Origin: Methyloglobulus morosus KoM1
Lineage (GTDB): Bacteria > Pseudomonadota > Gammaproteobacteria > Methylococcales > Methylomonadaceae
DNA: 37,330 nucleotides
Reading direction: 5' to 3'
Assembly: GCF_000496735.2 (NCBI RefSeq)
Contig: NZ_AYLO01000033.1
Coordinates: 1 to 37,330 of the forward strand
Part shown: piece by piece, positions 25,197 to 32,058 of the stretch
How positions within the stretch are numbered: position 1 is the first letter of the stretch
Layout: every line of letters starts with the position of its first letter
Notes under the pieces: generated by a model
The model's input: only the letters and a program-made list of their open reading frames with translations
Database searches by the model: none
Told to the model about the DNA's origin: nothing
Position numbers and translations under genes: made by a program

Positions 25197-25507
25197 ATGA
25201 GCGGGCCAAAAACTTACCGGACGTTGAGTGAGTTCTACTCGTTTTACCTCAGAGAACATACCAATCCAACTTCCCGCCGCTTGCATTTCCTTGGCACAAC
25301 GATGGCCCTAGCGTTGCTTGTCGCCGCTTTTATCACGCAGCTTTGGTGGCTAGTTGCAATAGCCTTTGTACAAGGCTAGCTTTCCCTTGGGTTGGGCATT
25401 TCTGCTTTGAACACAACAAGCCAGCCACTTTTACCTATCCTTGGTTCAGTTTTCTGTGTGACTGGCATTTGTGGTGGGATATGCTGACCGGCAAGATTCG
25501 GTTTTAG
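25197..25507 (+). pseudogene. DUF962/Mpo1-like gene broken by a one-base deletion
   Basis: The first 60 codons read a DUF962 (YGL010w/Mpo1-like) membrane protein: 'EFYSFYLREHTNPTSRRLHF', a membrane segment, then 'VAIAFVQG' and a TAG at 25377-25379. In the next frame the family continues at once: 'WVGHFCFEHNKPATFTYPW' through 'WWDMLTGKIRF' with a stop at 25505-25507. Adding one base near 25377 would restore a ~103-residue protein with the conserved His residues. It is either a recent frameshift mutation or an assembly error. The family includes an iron-dependent fatty-acid alpha-dioxygenase in yeast; the bacterial role is unclear. Confidence 0.8.
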
Positions 25508-25546
25508 GATTTTACCAATTTATTCCATGAAATTAGTGCCATAGCA

Positions 25547-25632
25547 CCGTAGCTCCGATTAGCGATAGCGTGATCGGAGACGAGCAGACACCAAAATTCG
25601 TACGATTACGCTATCGCTAATCGGAGCTACGG
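25547..25632. repeat. 86-bp hairpin-forming REP/MITE-like element
   Basis: Arms 25547-25576 and 25603-25632 are inverted copies, matching at 29 of 30 bases, around a 26-nt loop. The outer end is CCGTAGCTCCGATTAGCG. Such palindromic units are commonly dispersed in bacterial genomes. This one has entered the 3' end of the minus-strand PEP-CTERM-type gene and now supplies its stop codon. It could also act as a bidirectional terminator between the convergent genes. Confidence 0.8.
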
Positions 25633-26281
25633 CCCTACGACCCATGCTCAACAACGCTAAAAGGCAAGGCCCCATAAACCAAAATACGCCCGTGATAGGG
25701 ACTTTGCTGGGGGTTGCGCTTCCTAGCGTTAGGTTGTCAAAAAGAGCGTATTCCGGTGGCCCGCCAAAAACAACCGACTTTGCTATACCCTTGAATTGCA
25801 AACCAATTGGATTCCAGTGGCAATAGTAACCGGAAGGGTTATTGGTGCAGCCTTGGTCGAAATTTGTGTTTAAGTGGAGCGACCCTAACAATTCACCTGT
25901 TCCGTTTTGGCCACCATAAATATCAACTGATGCGCTTTCATGGGATGAATAGCTGTAGAAAAAAGAGAAGCCGGTGTCAAAACCGGATGCTACGTTCATC
26001 GTTGCAACACCCCCGTTACGGAAGACGGTAACGGTACTTGCTGAGGGTTCGTTGGCAAAATTGCCGCTATATTTAAAGTCGACATTCGAGTTGATTAATC
26101 CGGTCGCATCATTTGAGAAATGTATTCCGTAATTATGACCGGAAGCTCCCGAACTGCTTTTGCCGCCATTGTAAAAGTCATTGATTGATGCTTGATCACC
26201 GACATCCTCGAAATCGAGGACAATAGCGGCAGAGAGCGATTTGCAAGTAAAAAGGGTAGCGACCAAAAAGAGTTTTTTCAT
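25559..26281 (-). CDS. Secreted protein with PEP-CTERM-like tail, extended by a repeat insertion
   Basis: 240 residues from the ATG at 26281 (GGAA seven nt ahead; an ATG 12 nt upstream lacks a ribosome site). A signal peptide 'MKKLFLVATLFTCKSLSA' precedes a Ser/Gly/Asn-rich beta-type mature domain ('IVLDFEDVGDQ...FNDATGLINSNVDF', 'VVFGGPPEYALFDNLTL') like many PEP-CTERM proteins with a lectin-like fold. The tail is a VPxxx variant: 'VPITG', a hydrophobic stretch, then 'MGRR'. In normal substrates the protein ends about here. Instead, the frame runs ~23 residues further into the hairpin repeat at 25547-25632 ('AVAPISDSVIVRILVSARLR') before stopping. Whether sorting still works is unknown. Function of the mature part is unknown. 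Confidence 0.78.
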   Translation of the reverse strand: MKKLFLVATLFTCKSLSAAIVLDFEDVGDQASINDFYNGGKSSSGASGHNYGIHFSNDATGLINSNVDFKYSGNFANEPSASTVTVFRNGGVATMNVASGFDTGFSFFYSYSSHESASVDIYGGQNGTGELLGSLHLNTNFDQGCTNNPSGYYCHWNPIGLQFKGIAKSVVFGGPPEYALFDNLTLGSATPSKVPITGVFWFMGPCLLALLSMGRRAVAPISDSVIVRILVSARLRSRYR

Positions 26282-26470
26282 GTCTATTTCCATAAATTTA
26301 ATACCCGTGGTGCATTTAGGACGATAAAAAATAAGTCGCTCATTTCCCCAGTGTGGTTACCATCAAATTTTCGCCAAAAACAAATGATATTAGCAACTTA
26401 TGCGACAGTTATAACAAAATTATTGGCCTTTTGCACGAACTCTAACCCCCAAGATAATTTCCTCAACTAA

Positions 26471-26655
26471 ATCCGTATCCCTGAGCTTTCTGACAAACAA
26501 CTGATCGCGCTGGCTTTAGCCGCCGAAAGCTCAGGCGTTGACTCGGAACGCCACCCGCCAGACAATTGCCGACAACCTTAGCAGGCCAAATTGACCGTTC
26601 CGTCTTTAACCGACGGCGACGCAACTTACGTTCAAGATTGAACACTGTCGCCAGC
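26471..26655 (+). pseudogene. Remnant of an IS982-like transposase gene
   Basis: In one frame 'IPELSDKQLIALALAAESSG' is followed by 'VDSER', like the N-terminal part of IS982-type transposases; after a shift, another frame gives 'AGQIDRSVFNRRRRNLRSRL'. Both pieces are short, separated by a frame change and a likely deletion. This is a degraded insertion-sequence fragment and cannot be active. Confidence 0.4.
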
Positions 26656-26657
26656 GC

Positions 26658-26783
26658 ATGGCTTCGGTTTTGGCCCAGTCCGAAAACTACTGCTTTGTGG
26701 AAGTGTATTACAATCGCAAACGGCTTCATTCAAAACTGGGTTATCTCAGCCCCGAAGCCTTTGAAGCCAAAAAAGTCGCTTAG
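26658..26783 (+). pseudogene. 3' remnant of an IS3-family transposase gene
   Basis: 41 codons read 'FVEVYYNRKRLHSKLGYLSP' and end 'EAFEAKKVA' plus stop, the unmistakable C-terminus of IS3-family (DDE) transposases. The rest of the gene is missing; the adjacent left sequence belongs to a different, IS982-like relic, so two elements are joined here. Confidence 0.8.
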
Positions 26784-26813
26784 TGGGGTGTCCATGAAAG
26801 CCGGGCAAGATCA
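26784..26813. repeat. Right terminal end of the IS3-family remnant
   Basis: The stop codon is followed at once by TGGGGTGTCCATGAAAGCCG and GGCAAGATCA, in the layout of IS3-family right ends (GTGTCC...GGGCAAGA.CA). No matching left end was found, in line with a truncated element. Confidence 0.5.
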
Positions 26814-27004
26814 TTTTTCATATAGGTCTTAAGAAGACACCATTCTTTGAAGCTTCAATTAAATCAGTTCTCAATTTATTCGTATTGTTTGTTGATCTAA
26901 AATGATTGCTCAGCAAGCACAGTTGGAATGAGGCACGAACCCAAACCGTTCGATATTGTGCGTTATGTTTACTGGGCAGCTACGTTTTGCCGATTGTGGT
27001 TTGT

Positions 27005-27553
27005 CTAAATCTTACCATCCAGCCCCATCTGGAAATATTTATGGGTAATCTTATCCTGGTTTTCCAGTAGCCAGTCGATATCCGGTTGGTTGTTCATGGC
27101 TTTATGGATGGCGGTTGCCATGGCTTTGCGGTGAATGTCGAACAGTATTTTATGATCCAAAGCGTCATCGGTGGTAACGCTTGGGTTGAGCCACACCGAG
27201 ACGATGATGCCTAAATCGTTGGCTTTGTCTTTGGGGATGTCGCCAGCGCGCACTGCATCCAATACCCCATTGGCAATGGCGGCCTGTACCGTGCCCATTA
27301 AGATGTTGGTGTAACGGGTATGTTTGACCGTGACTTTGCTGACCATCAAGGTTACCGGCCTGACTTGAATGTCCGTGTTTAAAATGGCAAATACGCGGGT
27401 ATGGCCTTGGGCTTGTCCTGCGGTCATGCTGGCAATCGCGGTGCCGACCGGCCCGTCCAGTTCACCGATAATCACTTCCGGTTCCGCCGCTGTACCGGGC
27501 GGTCCGCCAGCGATTAAGGCTTCCCCGGTACGCATAATGATTCTTTCGCTCAT
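27005..27553 (-). CDS. Formaldehyde-activating enzyme (Fae) paralogue
   Basis: 182 residues. It has the Fae fold pattern: 'GEALI', 'PEVIIGELDGPVGTAIASM', 'RPVTLMVSKVTVKHTRYTNI', 'GTVQAAIANGVLDAVRAGDI' and 'NDLGIIVSVWLNP'. Fae condenses formaldehyde with tetrahydromethanopterin. Compared with Methylobacterium Fae as I recall it, the conserved catalytic His before the 'IIG' motif is replaced (here 'AAEPEVIIG'), so this is one of the divergent Fae-like proteins rather than the main enzyme. The role may be formaldehyde binding, sensing or a related condensation (inference). The start is supported by AGGAA 8 nt ahead of the ATG. It stands alone, with IS relics downstream and a MITE-like repeat upstream. 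Confidence 0.85.
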   Translation of the reverse strand: MSERIIMRTGEALIAGGPPGTAAEPEVIIGELDGPVGTAIASMTAGQAQGHTRVFAILNTDIQVRPVTLMVSKVTVKHTRYTNILMGTVQAAIANGVLDAVRAGDIPKDKANDLGIIVSVWLNPSVTTDDALDHKILFDIHRKAMATAIHKAMNNQPDIDWLLENQDKITHKYFQMGLDGKI

Positions 27554-27691
27554 GGTGTGTTCCTCTTTCAGGTAATAATGTTTGGGATTGGCGGGTGATG
27601 CCGATCCGGTAGGATAACATTAGTTGACTGTGTAGATGAGAAGCCTTTTTAATCTACTAAACCTTCTGATTCAAATTGAGTGACAATGCAT

Positions 27692-27810
27692 TTAAGGAAA
27701 CTCTGAACAAGTCCTTAGACAAGCCCAGGATGAACGGTAAGATGTTGATACCGTTCGTGGTGAGAGTGTCGAACCCTGAGCGGAATCGTCTTATTCAGGG
27801 ATTTCTTAAG
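27692..27810. repeat. MITE-like element with ~22-bp imperfect terminal inverted repeats
   Basis: The left end reads TTAAGGAAACTCTGAACAAG and the right end, inverted, TTAAGAAATCCCTGAATAAG. Between them lies CCGTTCGTGGTGAG and a diverged inverted copy of the same type of palindrome (27732-27783). At 119 bp with no coding capacity it looks like a non-autonomous element, inserted just past the 3' end of glcF. Confidence 0.6.
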
Positions 27811-27818
27811 GAGTTTGC

Positions 27819-29018
27819 TCAATCCAGCAATTCAATCCAGTGCATGACAGGGATGTCGGACTTTTCCTGCAAATGCAATAAACAGCCGATATTGGCGGTG
27901 GCGATTAGCTCAGGTTGGTCTTGTTGCAGGTTATGCAGTTTGCGTGACCGGAGCTGGTCGGCAATTTCAGGTTGCAGGATCGAGTAAGTGCCAGCCGAGC
28001 CGCAACATAAATGTGCATCCTGGACTGGCGTTAAACAGAAGCCTAGCTTGGTTAACAAAGCTTCAGTAACCCCGTTCAGCCCTTGGGCGTGTTGTAGGGA
28101 ACATGGGGATTGGAAGGCAATTTTCCTAGGTGTTATCGTTAGTTTACTTAAATCCTCGTTACTTAACACCTCGGATATATCCTTGCATAAGGCAGAGTAG
28201 CGTTCCGCTTTGTTGGCATAAACAGGGTCATCGCGTAGGAGTTTCCCATAATCCTTGAGCATCGCCCCGCAACCGCTGGCTGTCATTACAATTGCTTCTA
28301 CGCCTGACTCTATTTGCGGCCAACAGGCATCTATCATGCGGCGCATCTTATCCAGTCCGCCGCTTTGATCGCTGAGATGATAGTTCAATGCGCCGCAGCA
28401 ACCGGCATTCGGCAAGCGAATGGCGCTGATCCCCAGTTGGTCCAGTACGTGGGCTGTGCTGGCATTGATCTTCGGCGCTAATGTTTGTTGGACACAGCCA
28501 TCGAGCAGCAAAACACTACGGACATGGCGGTATTGCTGGCATTGGCTGTCCGGCTGACGACTCGGAATCTTGTTTTTAAGTTGGACTGGGAGCAAGGGAC
28601 GAACCACGCGAGCCAGTTGAATAAGTCGTTTAAAGCGTTTGGGATAAGGCAGCCACCACAACAGGACACGGCGAAATAAACGCTGAGGTAATGATCGTTG
28701 TACTTTTTGGTCAACCAAATGCCGCCCAATATCTGCCAAACGCCCGAACTCCACTCCCGATGGGCAAGTGGTTTCACAGCTTTTGCAACTTAAGCAGCGG
28801 TCAAGATGCAGTTGGGTTTGTTGGGTGACTGCGCCGCCTTCAAACATCTGCTTGATCAAATAAATACGTCCACGCGGCCCATCCAGTTCATCACCTTTTA
28901 GCTGGTAAGTAGGACAAGTTGCATTGCAAAATCCGCAATGCACACAGCGGCGTAAGATGTCCTGGGCTTCTTGTATTTCAGGCGTGTCGTTAAAGTCAGT
29001 GCTGAATTGGCTATACAT
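27819..29018 (-). CDS. glcF: Glycolate oxidase iron-sulfur subunit
   Basis: 399 residues, the usual GlcF length. Two [4Fe-4S] motifs: 'CVHCGFCNATCP' (~residues 25-36) and 'CLSCKSCETTCP' (~75-86). Two CCG domains follow with 'GCCGALNYHL' and 'CCGSAGTYSI'. GlcF passes electrons from the GlcD/GlcE flavoproteins to the membrane quinone pool during oxidation of glycolate to glyoxylate. Last gene of the glcDEF operon, 5 nt after glcE. In a methanotroph this would salvage glycolate or 2-phosphoglycolate-derived carbon. Confidence 0.95.
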   Translation of the reverse strand: MYSQFSTDFNDTPEIQEAQDILRRCVHCGFCNATCPTYQLKGDELDGPRGRIYLIKQMFEGGAVTQQTQLHLDRCLSCKSCETTCPSGVEFGRLADIGRHLVDQKVQRSLPQRLFRRVLLWWLPYPKRFKRLIQLARVVRPLLPVQLKNKIPSRQPDSQCQQYRHVRSVLLLDGCVQQTLAPKINASTAHVLDQLGISAIRLPNAGCCGALNYHLSDQSGGLDKMRRMIDACWPQIESGVEAIVMTASGCGAMLKDYGKLLRDDPVYANKAERYSALCKDISEVLSNEDLSKLTITPRKIAFQSPCSLQHAQGLNGVTEALLTKLGFCLTPVQDAHLCCGSAGTYSILQPEIADQLRSRKLHNLQQDQPELIATANIGCLLHLQEKSDIPVMHWIELLD

Positions 29019-29023
29019 AAGGG

Positions 29024-30088
29024 TTATAGCTCCGGTGAAAAACGGTGCGAATTCAGCAACTGGTAGGGATCAAACGCTAGCCGGATTTTTTTGTGCAAGG
29101 CCAAAAGGTTAGGCTCAAGCCTTAACCAATCGGTTTTTTCAGCACCCCGAAAGCAGATGGCATAACCGCCTTGGGCTTGGGTCTGTTTGTGGATTTGTTC
29201 TGCAGTTGCAGTGCTTTTCAGCCAGCGTTGTGCCCCGCCCCAATCCAATAGCCAACGGCCTGGTATATCAAGCATGGGGGTTGCAGGGGCAATGCTGATA
29301 CGCCAAAGGTTTTCTATGCCCTTAAAAAAATCGAGCTGCTGGACATTGAGTCCATGCCAAAACCTGTCGCCATCCTTATCAATCTCGCCACCTAGTTTTT
29401 TTGCTACCGATCGTATAGCATCATCTGAGCCCGATAGTCTCATCCGTAGATGATTGTCGTGATAGGCCAATGCAGATAACGGCCAAGGTTGCCCTTGCCA
29501 GCGTTGGACCAATTCCAGGGCTTGGCCGTAAGATGCTAGCGAATGATAGAGTGTTATCTCAGCCTCCGGTATCGGCATAACCCGTAATGACAAATCCAGC
29601 AGCACGCCCAATTGTCCCAACGCACCGACCATTAGGCGTGAGACATCAAATCCCGCGACATTTTTCATGACTTGTCCACCAAAGCGACAATGTTCGGCTT
29701 TGCCATTGAGGATGGTACAACCTAGGACGAAATCACGCGCGCCGCCTGCATAAGGCCGTCGCGGCCCTGAAAAACCGCAGGCGATAGTACCGCCGATAGT
29801 CGCTGTATCACTGAAAACGGGAGGTTCAAATGCCAGCATTTGGCCTTGTTCCGCCAATACCTTATTAAGTTCATTCAGCGGTGTGCCGGAACGTACTGTA
29901 ACGACCAGTTCGCTAGGTTCATACTCCACAATGCCTTGGTGCCCAGAGAGTTTCAGCGGAGTGGTCGCAGATGTGGGCGCACCATAAAAGGCTTTGCTGT
30001 TACCGCCGATAATTTGTAAGGGGGTATGCGATTCGATGGCTTGTTGCACCTGGGCTTGTAACTCTAAAGTCAAATCCTGGTCTTGCAT
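29024..30088 (-). CDS. glcE: Glycolate oxidase FAD-binding subunit
   Basis: 354 residues from the ATG at 30088; an upstream in-frame start at 30157 would overlap glcD by 70 bp and is not favoured. The frame begins one base inside the glcD stop (TGATG), a coupling signal. FAD-binding (type 4) core: 'LQIIGGNSKAFYG', 'VTVRSGTPLNELNKVLAEQG', 'ATIGGTIACGFSGPRRPYAGGARDFVLG' style text, and 'GGQVMKNVAGFDVSRLM'. It shares the FAD-domain architecture with GlcD and is needed for activity of the complex. Confidence 0.93.
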   Translation of the reverse strand: MQDQDLTLELQAQVQQAIESHTPLQIIGGNSKAFYGAPTSATTPLKLSGHQGIVEYEPSELVVTVRSGTPLNELNKVLAEQGQMLAFEPPVFSDTATIGGTIACGFSGPRRPYAGGARDFVLGCTILNGKAEHCRFGGQVMKNVAGFDVSRLMVGALGQLGVLLDLSLRVMPIPEAEITLYHSLASYGQALELVQRWQGQPWPLSALAYHDNHLRMRLSGSDDAIRSVAKKLGGEIDKDGDRFWHGLNVQQLDFFKGIENLWRISIAPATPMLDIPGRWLLDWGGAQRWLKSTATAEQIHKQTQAQGGYAICFRGAEKTDWLRLEPNLLALHKKIRLAFDPYQLLNSHRFSPEL

Positions 30089-31569
30089 CAAAACCGTTCC
30101 AGTTCTGGAAAAGGCAGTTGCCCGTTGTGGATGTGCATCTGGCCGAATTCGGCGCAACGGTGCAGGCTGGGAATGACCTTGCCGGGATTGAGCAGGTTTT
30201 TACTGTCGAACGCGGTTTTCAAACGTTCAAACTGTTGCAATTCTGCGGTGGAAAATTGTACGCACATCTGGTTGAGCTTTTCGACCCCGACACCATGCTC
30301 CCCGGTAATTGAACCGCCGACAGCAACGCAAAGCTCCAGGATTTGCCCGCCCAATTGTTCTGCCCTTTCATATTCGCCGGGTTGACTGGCATCGTAGAGA
30401 ATCAACGGGTGCAAATTGCCGTCACCGGCATGAAAGACGTTGACGACCTTCAAGCCTAGGTCGTTGGCATATTGGTTGATTTGGGTTAAAACCTTGGCGA
30501 GATGTTTGCGCGGGATCGTGCCATCCATGCAATAGTAATCGGCGGAAATCCTGCCGACTGCGGGAAACGCTGCCTTACGGCCTGCCCAAAACAGCTTACG
30601 TTCCTTTTCGTCTTTTGCGGTTCGTATCTCGACGGCACCGTTTGCCTGTAAAATGGCGGTAGCTTTGGCGACATCGGCTTCGACTTGTTCGCTCAGGCCA
30701 TCGAGTTCACAGAGCAAGATGGCCTCGGCATCAAGTGGGTAATTGGCATGGACAAATGCGTCCGTCACCCGAATGGCGGCATTGTCCATTAATTCCAAGC
30801 CAGCCGGGACTAGTCGGCCTGCGATGATGGCGGCAACCGCGTTACCCGCCTGTTCGATGCTGTTGAAAGCCGCCAGTAAGACTTGCGTGCAGGGTTGGAT
30901 AGGCAATAAACGCACGGTAGCTTCCACCACAATGCCCAGCAATCCTTCGGAGCCAATGGCTATAGCCAATAAATCATAACCGGATGCATCCAGGCCATTG
31001 CCTCCCAATGTCAATAACTCGCCTTCTATGGTCACCAGCTTGATTTGTAGCACATTATGGACAGTCAAGCCATACTTTAGGCAATGCACACCGCCAGAGT
31101 TTTCGGCGATATTCCCACCTATCGTACAGGCAATTTGGGACGACGGATCGGGAGCATAATAAAGTCCATAGGGTTTCGCGGCTTCTGAAATGGCAAGATT
31201 ACGTACGCCGGGCTGCACCTGTGCGGTACGGTTGTGGGAATCAATTTTAAGGATGTGGTGCATTTTGCTTAAGCCCAGGACTATACCGTTAACGACGGGC
31301 AGTGCACCTCCAGCAAGCCCAGTACCTGCGCCACGGGCAACGATTGGGACATTATGTTGGTGACACAGGCGCAGCAATGATTGGACTTGTTCCACGGTTT
31401 CCGGCAATACCACCATAAGTGGCAATGCCCGCAACGCAGCCAAGGCATCGCATTCATACACCCGCAGCCTTTCGGGATCGAAAATGACATTATCAGCGCC
31501 GACTAGGGTTTTGCACTGGGATATAAATGAGGTGCTGAGTGGATTTATCATTTCCTTGAGGGATTTCAT
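30088..31569 (-). CDS. glcD: Glycolate oxidase catalytic subunit
   Basis: 493 residues, typical for GlcD. FAD-linked oxidase domain: 'VPIVARGAGTGLAGGALPV' and 'CTIGGNIAENSGGVHCLKYG' bind the flavin pyrophosphate. The C-terminal substrate domain has 'VVNVFHAGDGNLHPLILYD' and 'GGSITGEHGVGVEKLNQM', with the conserved His residues of the family. It oxidises glycolate (or D-lactate-like 2-hydroxyacids) to the 2-oxoacid. First gene of glcDEF. The start could also be the ATG at 31551. No glcC-type regulator is adjacent. Confidence 0.95.
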   Translation of the reverse strand: MKSLKEMINPLSTSFISQCKTLVGADNVIFDPERLRVYECDALAALRALPLMVVLPETVEQVQSLLRLCHQHNVPIVARGAGTGLAGGALPVVNGIVLGLSKMHHILKIDSHNRTAQVQPGVRNLAISEAAKPYGLYYAPDPSSQIACTIGGNIAENSGGVHCLKYGLTVHNVLQIKLVTIEGELLTLGGNGLDASGYDLLAIAIGSEGLLGIVVEATVRLLPIQPCTQVLLAAFNSIEQAGNAVAAIIAGRLVPAGLELMDNAAIRVTDAFVHANYPLDAEAILLCELDGLSEQVEADVAKATAILQANGAVEIRTAKDEKERKLFWAGRKAAFPAVGRISADYYCMDGTIPRKHLAKVLTQINQYANDLGLKVVNVFHAGDGNLHPLILYDASQPGEYERAEQLGGQILELCVAVGGSITGEHGVGVEKLNQMCVQFSTAELQQFERLKTAFDSKNLLNPGKVIPSLHRCAEFGQMHIHNGQLPFPELERF

Positions 31570-31810
31570 CTGTTTTTTAACGCAATAACCTTGTCTTGCT
31601 ACCGATCCGGCTTAGTGCCGGTAAAAAGGGTGTACTCTTCAAAACAGCCGCCCCAGACGGGCAACTATTTATTTTCCTACCGCCCTCCCCTGACTCTAAG
31701 GCCTACGAAGAATAAAGCTTAAAGGAAGCTTGCGACCTTTGTTACCAGGAAAAACCAAGACAAATTCGGTAAATTACCGCCCGAAAAACGCCCGTTGTTT
31801 CAGGGTTATT

Positions 31811-31919
31811 GATTCGGCCTTGTGAAGTATTAAGTTTCCGTTCGCCTTGAGCCTGTCGAAAGGCGGTGTGTGCTTCGACAAGCTCAGCACGAACGGTTCA
31901 GACATTAAAAGGCCGAATC
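31811..31919. repeat. Nested inverted-repeat element (MITE/REP-like)
   Basis: Outer perfect 11-bp ends GATTCGGCCTT (31811-31821) and AAGGCCGAATC (31909-31919) enclose an inner imperfect palindrome (31838-31896) with CCGTTCGCCTTGAGCCTGTC on the left and its diverged inverse on the right. The inner unit is of the widely dispersed 'gagcctgtcgaa' repeat type. It lies in the gap between divergent glcD and soxB-like genes. Confidence 0.7.
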
Positions 31920-32058
31920 TATAAAAAAACCGACCACAAGCTGGGTTAGTGTATTATCATCTTGAGCCTGTGTAATATTCAGCGCTTCAATTTATGTCGC
32001 CCCTCCACTTACGGAACAATAAGTCGTTGGTATTTTTGTGGGCGACAATCGGCTTGCC

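Noticed and set aside
31601-31625. Short hairpin with CCGGC...GCCGG upstream of glcD
   Set aside because: Five-bp stem with a run of A on the plus strand only; similar short words occur near 33757 without a consistent structure, so neither terminator nor repeat was called.
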